Shown piece by piece: positions 32,337 to 40,564 of a stretch of DNA of 64,000 nt. Positions within the stretch are counted from its first letter, which is position 1. The number at the start of each line of letters is the position of its first letter. Under the pieces are notes generated by a model that worked only from the letters and a program-made list of their open reading frames with translations, was not told where the DNA came from and did no database searches. The position numbers and the translations under genes were made by a program. The stretch is from contig NZ_JAUOQH010000004.1 in the NCBI RefSeq assembly GCF_030547075.1, positions 124,001 through 188,000 of the forward strand. The letters are read 5' to 3'. Origin of the DNA: Alteromonas sp. 1_MG-2023. Lineage in GTDB: Bacteria > Pseudomonadota > Gammaproteobacteria > Enterobacterales > Alteromonadaceae.

Positions 32337-34655
32337 TTAGAAATTACGTCTAACGGTTACGCCATAAGTGCGTGGTTTCGCATAAGAGATTTGCGATGTA
32401 CCGTAGAAGCCTGATACGTCGAAACCAATTAATTCGTGATCTGAATCAGTAAGGTTATCTACGTAAGCGGCTACGCTCCATAAATCTTCTTTGTCAGTCC
32501 AAGTAATGCGTGCATCAGCTTTGAAGTGGCTTTCGATAGTATGCGCAGTAAAGTTTCTTGCGTTGTGGAAAGACTCTGATTGGTATGAACCGCTAATAAG
32601 CGCTGCAACACTGCCGCTGTCTATATCCCATGTGTAGCGCACTAAACCCGATGATTGCCACTCAGGTGTGTAAGGTGGTGTAGTGTCTACAAATACGCCT
32701 GACGCCACTTCTAAATCTTCTACTACGGCATCGGTGTAAGACACGCCGAACATGATGTCTAATGCATCAATAGGGTTTAGCAATAGCTCAACTTCAGCGC
32801 CGGTAAATTGAGCGTCTTCATTGAAAACTACACCAGCATTGTTTACCCACGAGAACGACTGATAATCAGAATAATCATAGTAGAAAATACTACTGTTTAA
32901 CTGTGCTTTGCCGTCCATTAGGGTTAGCTTCGCACCTGCTTCATAGGCAAGAAGTACTTCGGCGTCGTAGGTGCTAAAACTGCCGCCTAAAGGCGCGTTG
33001 AAGTTACCTGCTTTTACGCCTCGGTTGATACCTGCGTACAATAGGGTGTCTGAGTTTGGTTTATAGTCTAACTGTAGCTTTGCAGACCACATGGTTTCAT
33101 CGTTATCCATGGCTACATCTACCAATGGTTCAAGGCTGTAATCTACTTCAATATCACGGTCTACAAGGTTTGCGTTTTGGCGCAATTGACCGTCCATCGA
33201 TTTATTTTCACGTACTAAACGTAAACCCGATACCAATACTAATTCTTCAGTTAAATCGTAATCGATTTGCCCAAACACAGAGTAGGAATCGGTATCAATA
33301 GTCGCTAATGTGTTTTGCTCTTCACCGGCTAAATAACCACCTGTTGGGCTCGCTGCTAGGCCTTGTAGGTAATCAGTTTCAATGCTTAAGTAATAAAACC
33401 CCGCTACCCATTTACTGTTTGTGGTATTGCCACTAATGCGCAACTCTTCACTGAACTGGGTGATGTCGCCGTCTGATTGAAAAATGAGTTCTGGGGAGGC
33501 GGTTTGGTCTGAATCTAGGCCAATAACGCGAGTAAAGTTTTTCCAGTCAGTTACTGAGGTAAAAGTGAAGTCGTCAAAGTCATAGTCGTAAGTTGCCGCT
33601 AGGCCGCGAGACTTAATTTTGTTTTGATCTTCAAAGGCGAAATCTTTATTTACCTTTTCGCCGCTACCATCAGGGTCGATGTTACCGTTAAAGTCACCGC
33701 CTTGAACTGGGCGCAGCGGATCGCCGTTAAAGTTTCCATCAACACAAGCACCAGCTTGAATGGTGTCACAACCTAGTGGATCGTCAGCGGCGTAGATAAC
33801 ATCAATAACGTTGCCAGCTGCGTCTTTTACTTCTGTGGTGTTAACGACCTGATAAGGTCCTTCACTTTTTGTGGTATCGGCCCAGTTTGCGCTAACTAAT
33901 AGGTTTGAATTAGCGTTTAAATCGAAGTTTAACTGTGCACGGAATGCTTTGGTGTCGTCGTTATAACCGTCTTCACCGCCGCCAATGGTCCCTGCACGGG
34001 TATCGGGCGCCGCTTCATCTTCGTACACGTTCTCTAAGATGTTACCCATATGGTTCGCCATCACTGAGATACGGCCAGATACCTTGTCGCTTAGTGCCCC
34101 GGATACCGCACCTTCAAAGCGCTTTTGCTCGAAGCTAGCGAAGGTGAGTTCCGCGTAGCCTTCCATTTCTTCGGTTGGTTTCGCTGTAATGGTATTTACC
34201 ATACCGCCAGTGGCGTTACGGCCAAAAAGGGTGCCCTGAGGGCCTTTTAATATTTCAACACGGGCGATATCGAATAAACCAAATGTTTGCGCTTGTGTAC
34301 TGGCTAAGTATCCGCCATCTACATATACCGCAACCGGTGCTTCAGCAATATCGGCGTAATCGTTTTGTACAACACCACGAATGTTAAAGATGGCACGTTG
34401 ACCACCAATATCACCGGCAAGGGATACACCTGGCGTAAATGCAATGAGGTCGGTACTGCTTTCAAAACCTAGTGACTCCATTTGCTCGCCACTGAATGCT
34501 GTTACCGCAATACTTACGTCGTTTATGTACTGCTCACGTTTTTGCGAAGTAACGGTAATTTTCTCAAGTACCACCGAATCTGCTGCTGCAGTGTATGAAG
34601 ACTGAAGTGCTAATCCTATTGCTAAGGCGCAAAGCGTCTGTTTCGATTTCATCAT
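32337..34655 (-). CDS. TonB-dependent receptor, probable pyrimidine-regulon member
   Basis: A 772-residue outer-membrane receptor. The signal peptide ends near SYTAAA; a TonB box (LEKITVTSQKREQ) and plug domain follow, with VEILKGPQGTLFGRNATGG at about 130-150. The barrel ends in VTVRRNF. An extracellular loop near residue 295 carries a Cys pair (GCDTIQAGACVD). It resembles the many substrate receptors of Alteromonadales and sphingomonads for organic compounds rather than siderophore receptors, and has no Fur box. The promoter region carries two operators: one shared with the F420 and amidohydrolase operons, one shared with the LysR-aminotransferase promoter. I therefore infer uptake of a pyrimidine, nucleoside or related N-heterocycle; thiamine precursors are an alternative because the thi operon is next door. 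Confidence 0.9.
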   Translation of the reverse strand: MMKSKQTLCALAIGLALQSSYTAAADSVVLEKITVTSQKREQYINDVSIAVTAFSGEQMESLGFESSTDLIAFTPGVSLAGDIGGQRAIFNIRGVVQNDYADIAEAPVAVYVDGGYLASTQAQTFGLFDIARVEILKGPQGTLFGRNATGGMVNTITAKPTEEMEGYAELTFASFEQKRFEGAVSGALSDKVSGRISVMANHMGNILENVYEDEAAPDTRAGTIGGGEDGYNDDTKAFRAQLNFDLNANSNLLVSANWADTTKSEGPYQVVNTTEVKDAAGNVIDVIYAADDPLGCDTIQAGACVDGNFNGDPLRPVQGGDFNGNIDPDGSGEKVNKDFAFEDQNKIKSRGLAATYDYDFDDFTFTSVTDWKNFTRVIGLDSDQTASPELIFQSDGDITQFSEELRISGNTTNSKWVAGFYYLSIETDYLQGLAASPTGGYLAGEEQNTLATIDTDSYSVFGQIDYDLTEELVLVSGLRLVRENKSMDGQLRQNANLVDRDIEVDYSLEPLVDVAMDNDETMWSAKLQLDYKPNSDTLLYAGINRGVKAGNFNAPLGGSFSTYDAEVLLAYEAGAKLTLMDGKAQLNSSIFYYDYSDYQSFSWVNNAGVVFNEDAQFTGAEVELLLNPIDALDIMFGVSYTDAVVEDLEVASGVFVDTTPPYTPEWQSSGLVRYTWDIDSGSVAALISGSYQSESFHNARNFTAHTIESHFKADARITWTDKEDLWSVAAYVDNLTDSDHELIGFDVSGFYGTSQISYAKPRTYGVTVRRNF

Positions 34656-34752
34656 GTGTTCCCTTCTTGTTGTTGTTACATCTACAAACTACATAGAAGT
34701 ATTTTTTGTTTTTTTATTTGATTAACTTTTGTTCTAACGAAACTAAAGGGGT

Positions 34753-34768
34753 TTTACCAAGGGGTAAA
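34753..34768. promoter_or_regulatory. RutR-like operator before the TonB receptor
   Basis: TTTACC-AAGG-GGTAAA, a 6-4-6 inverted repeat 98 bases upstream of the receptor start. Same spacing and arms as the sites at 41794 and 46991. The E. coli RutR site is TTGACCANNTGGTCAA, also 6-4-6. Confidence 0.72.
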
Positions 34769-34788
34769 TATGCATGTGTCGAAGTCAT

Positions 34789-34806
34789 GTTTCATGTTTA
34801 TGAAAC
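34789..34806. promoter_or_regulatory. LysR-type operator before the TonB receptor
   Basis: GTTTCAT-GTTT-ATGAAAC, a perfect 7-4-7 palindrome. The core TTTCATRTTTATGAAA recurs at 43723-43738, next to the LysR start codon, with one base different in the spacer. It is 134 bases upstream of the receptor start. Confidence 0.7.
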
Positions 34807-34984
34807 TAAGTGGTACTTACTTTCCTGTATTTACAATTCATTAACAATGTAAGTATTAAGTCGGGATAATCTAAATATTATGTAAATTACTGAAAAATAT
34901 ATTTATTATAATTTTCTTTTGACGCTAGAAGCGTGCGGTGGGGAAGGAGTTTGCGTTAAGGGTATAAGGAAAAGCGATAGCTTA

Positions 34985-35035
34985 GGGCGAAGTTTCAAGC
35001 AAATTAAATGACGATAATTTGCATGAAATTCGCCC
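34985..35035 (-). terminator. Long hairpin after the F420 operon
   Basis: GGGCGAAGTTTCAAGCAAATTA pairs with TAATTTGCATGAAATTCGCCC over about 20 base pairs, with one bulge and one mismatch and an 8-base loop. It starts 17 bases after the stop of the oxidoreductase gene. No T-run follows at once, so it may end transcription weakly or protect the 3' end of the long operon mRNA. Confidence 0.55.
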
Positions 35036-35052
35036 CAATCGTTTAATCAAAT

Positions 35053-36054
35053 TTAGCGGAAAGCAGGGATAACTTCTTTGCCGTAACGAGTGATAATATT
35101 TTCTTCATCACCGTTGTCTAAATAGATATTAAATTGCGTGGTTCCAGCGTTTTTAAGCGCCTGAATTTTAGTAATGTGATCTTCAGCTTCACCCAATACA
35201 CAGAAGCTTTTTACGATGTCGTCAGTAATGAAGTCTAGGTAAGGGTTATCGCTTTGACCATGTTTCGAATAATCGTAGCCACGACGTTGTTCTATGTAAT
35301 CGGTTAAGCTTTTTGGCACTAAGCCTGAGTCTGTACCGTACTTTTCAACAATGTCGGCTACGTGATTACCTACCATGGCAGGGAACCACTTAGTTTTTTC
35401 AATACAGGTTTCCATGTCACCAAAGTAAGCAGGTGCCGCAGCTTGAACTTTGAAGTTGCTCATGTCGCGCTCAACTTTGTTCCCTGCATCTTGGCACTGT
35501 TGGCCAAACCATTGCACTAAATCGGGGTCGCCAATTTGAAGAATAACGCCGTCGCCATGTTCACCAGCAACTGCTAGGGCTTTCGGACCATAAGCGCCTA
35601 CCCAAACTGGCAGTTCATAACCTGTAGCCCACGGGAATTTAACCGGCTTTTCGCATTCGCCGTACATCACTTCTTCACCGCGCACCATGGCTTTCACTTT
35701 GTGAGTGAATTCGGTTAAACGCGCTAGGTTTGCAGGCTTTTTACCCATCACGCGCATAGAAGAATCGCCACGGCCTAAACCAATATCGAAACGACCATTA
35801 CTTTGTAGTGCCAAGCTGGCGTACAAGCTTGCCGCTACCGACCAATCACGTACGTTAGGGTTGGTCACACACGGGCCAAAGCGCATTTTGGTGGTGTGCT
35901 CCATACACATGGCCATTGCCACGAATGACTCGCGCCATAAAATGTGCGAATCGTAAAACCAGCAATAATCGAAACCGGCTTCTTCAGCCATTTTTACTAA
36001 CTTACGGGCACGATCTGGGCTAACGAAGCCTTTAAAAGTGATACCAAATTCCAT
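35053..36054 (-). CDS. LLM-class F420-dependent oxidoreductase (TIGR03842-like)
   Basis: A 333-residue TIM-barrel protein of the luciferase-like monooxygenase superfamily, Mer-like branch. The N-terminus MEFGITFKGFVSPDRA, the motif FDYCWFYDSHILWRE, the glycine-rich RFDIGLGRGDSSMRVMG and LPVWVGAYGPKALAVAGEHG match my memory of the family TIGR03842 (F420-dependent oxidoreductase, CPS_4043 family), named after a Colwellia protein. It is the last gene of the F420 operon, 130 bases after npdG. Members of this branch use F420/F420H2 for hydride transfer. The pyrimidine genes nearby lack a first-step reductase, so I propose that it reduces the C5=C6 bond of uracil or thymine. This substrate is inference. 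RutA, which opens uracil oxidatively, belongs to the same superfamily but uses FMN and oxygen. Confidence 0.9.
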   Translation of the reverse strand: MEFGITFKGFVSPDRARKLVKMAEEAGFDYCWFYDSHILWRESFVAMAMCMEHTTKMRFGPCVTNPNVRDWSVAASLYASLALQSNGRFDIGLGRGDSSMRVMGKKPANLARLTEFTHKVKAMVRGEEVMYGECEKPVKFPWATGYELPVWVGAYGPKALAVAGEHGDGVILQIGDPDLVQWFGQQCQDAGNKVERDMSNFKVQAAAPAYFGDMETCIEKTKWFPAMVGNHVADIVEKYGTDSGLVPKSLTDYIEQRRGYDYSKHGQSDNPYLDFITDDIVKSFCVLGEAEDHITKIQALKNAGTTQFNIYLDNGDEENIITRYGKEVIPAFR

Positions 36055-36184
36055 GAGTTCTTCCTCTGCTTTTTCTATTTTGTTTAATGCGTGTCTTTGC
36101 TTAATTTATTTGGCAGCCAGTACCTAGCAGCTAACACCTAATAGCTAATTACTAGCGGCCTATGTTTTTTTTCACCTGGCTGTT

Positions 36185-36865
36185 TTAATGATCTGGCGGG
36201 CAAATACGAATACCTGCATGGCTAAATGGCACTGCTTTGGATATGTTTAAGCGAATTAAAATGGGGGTTATGGCTTCAATACAGCGGGCACTTTCAGCTA
36301 AGCCAGCGTTGTAACTTTGAACACCTAAGTTATCTAGCAATGCTATTACTTTGTTTTTGGCTTCAAGCTGATTTCCGCACACCAAAATGTCGCAGTTAAT
36401 GCTTTGTTCCAGATTGTTAAGGGTGACAGCTGATACATTATGCAGCGCGCCTACTACGGCATAGTCATCGCCTAATAATGCTTGAGCAGATTCTGTGGCT
36501 GAACCTTCTGGTGGCATAGCAACCGCTTTGGGGTTGTTCTCGGCTAACGGCACCACAATGTCGATAACGATTTTGTCGCGAAGCAATGGGCGAATTGCAT
36601 CTAAGGTCGCGTGATGCGCTGCCCAAGGTACTGAAATAATCACGAATTCATCCGCTGCCGATGTGGCTGCAATAGTATCTGTACCGCTGATGGTACCAGT
36701 GGTTGATGTACTTGCTGCTGCAATAGATTCTTGCAACGCTTTGGCTTTTTCTGCTGCCCGTTCACCGTCTCGCGAACCAATAACAACGTCTATTCCCGCC
36801 AGGGCGAAGCGTTTTGCTAACCCCGATCCTTGCGGGCCAGTGCCGCCTAAAATAGCAATCTTCAT
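36185..36865 (-). CDS. npdG: NADPH:F420 oxidoreductase
   Basis: A 226-residue Rossmann protein of the NADPH-dependent F420 reductase family (Fno/NpdG). The N-terminal [20 protein letters not shown] is the dinucleotide loop and [11 protein letters not shown] follows, with Ser-Arg placed to bind the NADP phosphate. It transfers hydride between NADP(H) and F420; in a bacterium with this operon it probably makes F420H2 from NADPH. A Thr/Ser/Ala-rich insert lies at about 52-68. Its ATG overlaps the cofE stop (ATGA), so it is in the biosynthetic operon and upstream of the F420-using enzyme. Confidence 0.92.
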   Translation of the reverse strand: MKIAILGGTGPQGSGLAKRFALAGIDVVIGSRDGERAAEKAKALQESIAAASTSTTGTISGTDTIAATSAADEFVIISVPWAAHHATLDAIRPLLRDKIVIDIVVPLAENNPKAVAMPPEGSATESAQALLGDDYAVVGALHNVSAVTLNNLEQSINCDILVCGNQLEAKNKVIALLDNLGVQSYNAGLAESARCIEAITPILIRLNISKAVPFSHAGIRICPPDH

Positions 36866-37644
36866 GCGAATAAATCCTCTTGGGTTGGTCTTAACAGGTC
36901 TGAGGCTTTACTGTCTGGGTTACTTACCCATTCAAGCCCTTTAAATAAAATAACGGGGCACTTACCTTGTTTACTCATCAGCAAGCCAGAGGCTGCGGCA
37001 AGTTCATCGGCAAGGGCTGGCGCTGTAACTTTTAGGGGGCGACCCCAAGCATCACATTCACCATAAAGTGGGTTCAATGCAGGCACATTAGCTACGCCGA
37101 TGGCCACGTTGGTTTGGCCTAAACGCCATGGGCGGCCAAAGGTATCGCTTATCACCACACCAATACTGTGCTTTGGTGCGCCGTAATATTTGCATAAGTC
37201 TTCGGCAAGAATGCGTGCGCTGGTATCAGGGTCTTTAGGTAATAAAATCAGCTCGCCTGGGTTATGGGTATTCGATTCATCTACCGCAGCATTGGCACTT
37301 ATGTGACCTAATCTGTGCTCGGTAATAATAATTCCTTCGTTGGCAGCAGGGTGCTTATGCACTTTTACCAAGCGGGTAGATTCAGACAAAATGACGGTAA
37401 CTTTACGAGGGTCTTTATTTACCTTTTCTGCCACATCGATGGCTTCTTGAGTTGGGGTAATATCATCAACGTGACACACCGCGCCTTCGGCTTTAGACAC
37501 AATTTTTTGTGCTATAACCAGTACATCGCCTTCACATAAAACCTGTCGCTGTGCGGTAAGCTTTTCAATTATCAAGCCCACAAGGCTGTCGCCTTCGCGA
37601 ATGTCAGGTAAGCCTTCTATAGTATTGATGGTAAGTGCTCGCAT
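36862..37644 (-). CDS. cofE: Coenzyme F420-0:L-glutamate ligase
   Basis: A 260-residue ligase that adds gamma-linked glutamates to F420-0 using GTP. Family segments are seen: [18 protein letters not shown] at about 38-55, [16 protein letters not shown], and [21 protein letters not shown]. It is the stand-alone CofE form; the C-terminal nitroreductase-like domain of actinobacterial FbiB is missing. The start is ATG 37644 with TTAAGG upstream; a TTG six codons earlier lies within the cofC end and is less likely. It lies ten bases after cofC and overlaps npdG by four. Confidence 0.94.
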   Translation of the reverse strand: MRALTINTIEGLPDIREGDSLVGLIIEKLTAQRQVLCEGDVLVIAQKIVSKAEGAVCHVDDITPTQEAIDVAEKVNKDPRKVTVILSESTRLVKVHKHPAANEGIIITEHRLGHISANAAVDESNTHNPGELILLPKDPDTSARILAEDLCKYYGAPKHSIGVVISDTFGRPWRLGQTNVAIGVANVPALNPLYGECDAWGRPLKVTAPALADELAAASGLLMSKQGKCPVILFKGLEWVSNPDSKASDLLRPTQEDLFA

Positions 37645-37654
37645 TCGTACTACC

Positions 37655-38266
37655 TTAAGCAATTAAAGAATCGACAACGTCATTCACATGGCGAAGATCG
37701 TCTGGATGGTCGATGTCTTGACTCAAGTATTTAGGCTGAACGGTCACGCACTTTAAGCCTTTATCTATGGCCGCTTGATGATGTTCATAAGCCGATGATT
37801 TACCAAATGCAAAATTAATCGCGTTTGGTGGCGTGGTGCATAGCGCGTTAGTGCCGCCATCATAGGCACTGCCAATCACTACCGAGGTGTCGCCTGAAGC
37901 GAGAGCCGCAATAGATGTCAGCTCTTTTTCTTCTAACCGAGCAATATCAGCAGGTAAAACAAGCTGATGGCTAAAGCCTTTCGACATACTCCATTCGGTG
38001 GCTTGCGCTAACGCTGTGTTTAAGTTGCTGCCTTTGGCTTCAAATATCACTTTACAGCCTAAGCTGGTGGCTAAATCGGCGATATAAAGCGACGGTGTTA
38101 CTACCAGTTTCTGCCATTGTGGAAATGAACCGTTTAACGACATAACGGTTTTCTTAAACAGCTTAATGGCCAAGGCCTTGCGCACGCTGGCAGGCAAATG
38201 TGGTGACAAACGCTGCTTGCTGAAAGCAGGGTCTTTCATTGGAATAACAACGCATAGTTTATGCAC
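37655..38266 (-). CDS. cofC: Phospholactate (or PEP/3-phosphoglycerate) guanylyltransferase
   Basis: A 203-residue nucleotidyltransferase of the CofC/FbiD family. N-terminal VVIPMKDPAFSKQRLSPHL is the GTP-binding region; VLPADIARL and SAYDGGTNAL are family motifs. It activates a three-carbon phospho acid with GTP for transfer by CofD. The acid differs between lineages: 2-phospholactate in methanogens, phosphoenolpyruvate in mycobacteria and 3-phosphoglycerate in one betaproteobacterial endosymbiont. Sequence reading alone does not settle which is used here. Start is GTG with GGAGG eight bases upstream, overlapping the cofD stop by eight bases. Confidence 0.92.
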   Translation of the reverse strand: MHKLCVVIPMKDPAFSKQRLSPHLPASVRKALAIKLFKKTVMSLNGSFPQWQKLVVTPSLYIADLATSLGCKVIFEAKGSNLNTALAQATEWSMSKGFSHQLVLPADIARLEEKELTSIAALASGDTSVVIGSAYDGGTNALCTTPPNAINFAFGKSSAYEHHQAAIDKGLKCVTVQPKYLSQDIDHPDDLRHVNDVVDSLIA

Positions 38267-39215
38267 AAGGCACCTCCGGTTGATAAGCGGTGGCCGTTGA
38301 AATAACCTCTTCCATTAGGGCTACTTTGTCTTGATCTGATTTCATCAAGGTTGAAGTACAGTGGACGTGTAAGCCGAAGCTTTCGACAACGTCTGTGTCG
38401 CCTTCATCTTGATTATCAATGACCAACACATCGCAAAGGTCTTGGTAAAACTCAGCGATGCCTCTGTTACCGGGCGTATAACGCATTTGCTGTAGTAGTT
38501 TTTCAGCAGGGCCTTTTATGGCTTTGCCACCAATAAGTGGTGACACCGCTATTTTCGTGGCGTCACTTGCTACTATTGCATCGCGAAATTGGGGTATAGC
38601 TAACATGGGGGCAATGCTGAGTAATGGATTGCTGGGGGCAAAAACGATAATGTCAGCAGCACTAATTGCCGCTAACACTTCAGGCGTAGCAGAAGCAAGG
38701 TTTGCCCCTTCGTACGCAATATTGGTTACGCTAGCTTCGCAGCGTTGATGTACAAAATACGTCTGAAAATCTACCCAGCCGTTTTCAGTTTCAAGACGAG
38801 TTTGCAAGGTGTCGTCGGTAGCTGGCAGCAAAGGTACGGTAATACCTAATCGGGTGGTAATTTGACGGGTGATTGCCGTCATGCTCATACCTTCAGCCCG
38901 CTTAGCACTTCTAAAAATATGGGTAGCAATATCCATATCCCCCAAGTGCATCCAAGTGCTTGAGCCAAACTGTGCAAGCCGAGACAATATACGGCAACTG
39001 TCATTTTTAAGCCCCCAACCAGTAACTGGGTTCACTTCGTTCGCTAATGTGTAGGTAAGCGTATCTAGGTCGGGCGATACCCATAAATTGTGAAACTCGT
39101 CGTCATCCCCCACATTGCCAATAATGGTTAGGTTATCTTTGTAGGCAGATTGATAAAGTCCTTTAGCGGCTTTTGCACCGCCTACGCCGCCAGCTAACAA
39201 CACAATGTTTTTCAT
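38259..39215 (-). CDS. cofD: 2-phospho-L-lactate transferase CofD
   Basis: A 318-residue enzyme that transfers the phospho-acid unit from the CofC product to 7,8-didemethyl-8-hydroxy-5-deazariboflavin (Fo), making F420-0 or dehydro-F420-0. The motifs LLAGGVGGAKAAKGL (N-terminus), IGNVGDDDEFHNLWVSPDLD, APSNPLLSIAPML and SPLIGGKAIKGPAEKLLQ are all typical. ATG overlaps the cofH stop (ATGA). Length is as in other CofD/FbiA proteins. Confidence 0.95.
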   Translation of the reverse strand: MKNIVLLAGGVGGAKAAKGLYQSAYKDNLTIIGNVGDDDEFHNLWVSPDLDTLTYTLANEVNPVTGWGLKNDSCRILSRLAQFGSSTWMHLGDMDIATHIFRSAKRAEGMSMTAITRQITTRLGITVPLLPATDDTLQTRLETENGWVDFQTYFVHQRCEASVTNIAYEGANLASATPEVLAAISAADIIVFAPSNPLLSIAPMLAIPQFRDAIVASDATKIAVSPLIGGKAIKGPAEKLLQQMRYTPGNRGIAEFYQDLCDVLVIDNQDEGDTDVVESFGLHVHCTSTLMKSDQDKVALMEEVISTATAYQPEVPCA

Positions 39216-40564
39216 GCGCTTACCTTCACGGGAATGTGTGATGCTGCGTTAAAAGGGCTAAAGGCTGTTTTGTCTTTTTGCGGGGCTGCTGGCCCGGCAG
39301 TTTCTGAGCCCACAAGCGCTGCTTGGTGAGCAGGCTTTTTGTCACGGCCGTAAGGGGTAATTACGTCGTACAAAGTATTACGTTGATGGGCGTTTAGCCC
39401 AGCGCGCTGAATAAAGTTCACCATATCCCGAGGTACAATTTCTTGGCCGTGGCTAGCCCCTGCTGCACGAGAAATACTCTCGTTCATTAGGGTGCCGCCT
39501 AAGTCGTTAGCGCCTGCACGAAGCACTTTCGACGCCATATCTGGGCCCATTTTTACCCATGAGGCTTGAATGTTGTCGATATAGCCTTGCAATACTAATC
39601 GCGCAATGGCGTGCATTTTGAAATGCTCATCGGCGGTAGGGCCGGTTCTTACTTCGCTAGGATTATTTTTATAAAGGGGACTGTCGTTATGTATAAAGCC
39701 TAACGGAACAAATTCAGTAAAGCCGCCAGTACGCGCTTGCATGTCACGCAATAAGATAAGGTGTGCGGCCCAATGAGATGGCCCATCTATGTGCCCATAC
39801 ATTATGGTAGACGTGGTAGGTAGTCCAACGTTATGCGCAGTTTCGATGATTTTAAGCCAGTTTTCGGTGCTAAGTTTGTTTTTAGTTAATTTACGCCTTA
39901 CTTCAGTATCTAGAATTTCAGCAGCCGTACCAGGCATTGATGCCAAGCCGCGCTGTTTCAAGTCGGTTAATAAATCTGTGTAGCTTTTGCGGCCTTTCAT
40001 TGCGCCATACCAAATTTCAAAAGGTGAATAGGCGTGAATATGAACATCGGGCACGGTAGATGAAACTGTATCGAGTAAGTCGCCATAAAAACTGGCGGGT
40101 AAGTCAGGATGCAAACCACCTTGTACACAAATTTCTGTGGCGCCGCGAGCGTGGGCTTCTTTGGCTCTTGCGGCTACTTGATGAGGCGCTAAAAACTCTG
40201 CATCGCCAGCGTTTTTGTTCACCCCAAAGTTACAAAACTGGCAGCCCATATGACATACGTTAGTAAAATTAATATTGCGAGTTATTACAAACGACCCATC
40301 ATTGCCTGTACGCAATTCACGCACAATATCAGCGGTGTGCAACAAGGCATCAGTTTCCGGCCCTTGGCAGTAAAACAATGTTTCAGCTTCTTCGTGATTA
40401 AGCATTTTGCCTTCTAATGCCCGCTGTAAAATATGGGCAATAGCAGGGCGAAGTTGGCTTAGCTTAGTTTGAATAGGTGTATCGCTGTAAGGCAAGGTGA
40501 AGTCGCCTGCTGGTGTCAAGTCGCAAGGTGAAACCGAGGTGATATTTTGCAGTATGTTACCCAT
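39212..40564 (-). CDS. cofH: Fo synthase subunit 2 (CofH)
   Basis: A 450-residue radical SAM enzyme that joins the tyrosine side chain to 5-amino-6-ribitylaminouracil, the first half of deazaflavin synthesis. The cluster motif CHMGCQFCNFG is at about residues 110-120, and the following HQVAARAKEAHARGATEICV and QGGLHPDLPASFYGD are family hallmarks. Start is ATG 40564 with AAGGAG eight bases upstream and eight bases of overlap with cofG; an earlier in-frame start lies inside cofG. CofG and CofH are separate here, unlike fused FbiC in actinobacteria. Confidence 0.95.
   Translation of the reverse strand: MGNILQNITSVSPCDLTPAGDFTLPYSDTPIQTKLSQLRPAIAHILQRALEGKMLNHEEAETLFYCQGPETDALLHTADIVRELRTGNDGSFVITRNINFTNVCHMGCQFCNFGVNKNAGDAEFLAPHQVAARAKEAHARGATEICVQGGLHPDLPASFYGDLLDTVSSTVPDVHIHAYSPFEIWYGAMKGRKSYTDLLTDLKQRGLASMPGTAAEILDTEVRRKLTKNKLSTENWLKIIETAHNVGLPTTSTIMYGHIDGPSHWAAHLILLRDMQARTGGFTEFVPLGFIHNDSPLYKNNPSEVRTGPTADEHFKMHAIARLVLQGYIDNIQASWVKMGPDMASKVLRAGANDLGGTLMNESISRAAGASHGQEIVPRDMVNFIQRAGLNAHQRNTLYDVITPYGRDKKPAHQAALVGSETAGPAAPQKDKTAFSPFNAASHIPVKVSA

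Noticed and set aside
35053..36054. RutA-type pyrimidine monooxygenase as the identity of the LLM protein
   Set aside because: The sequence follows the F420/Mer-like branch, it is in an F420 operon, and none of RutB to RutF is present; the downstream enzymes need a reduced, not an oxygenated, ring.
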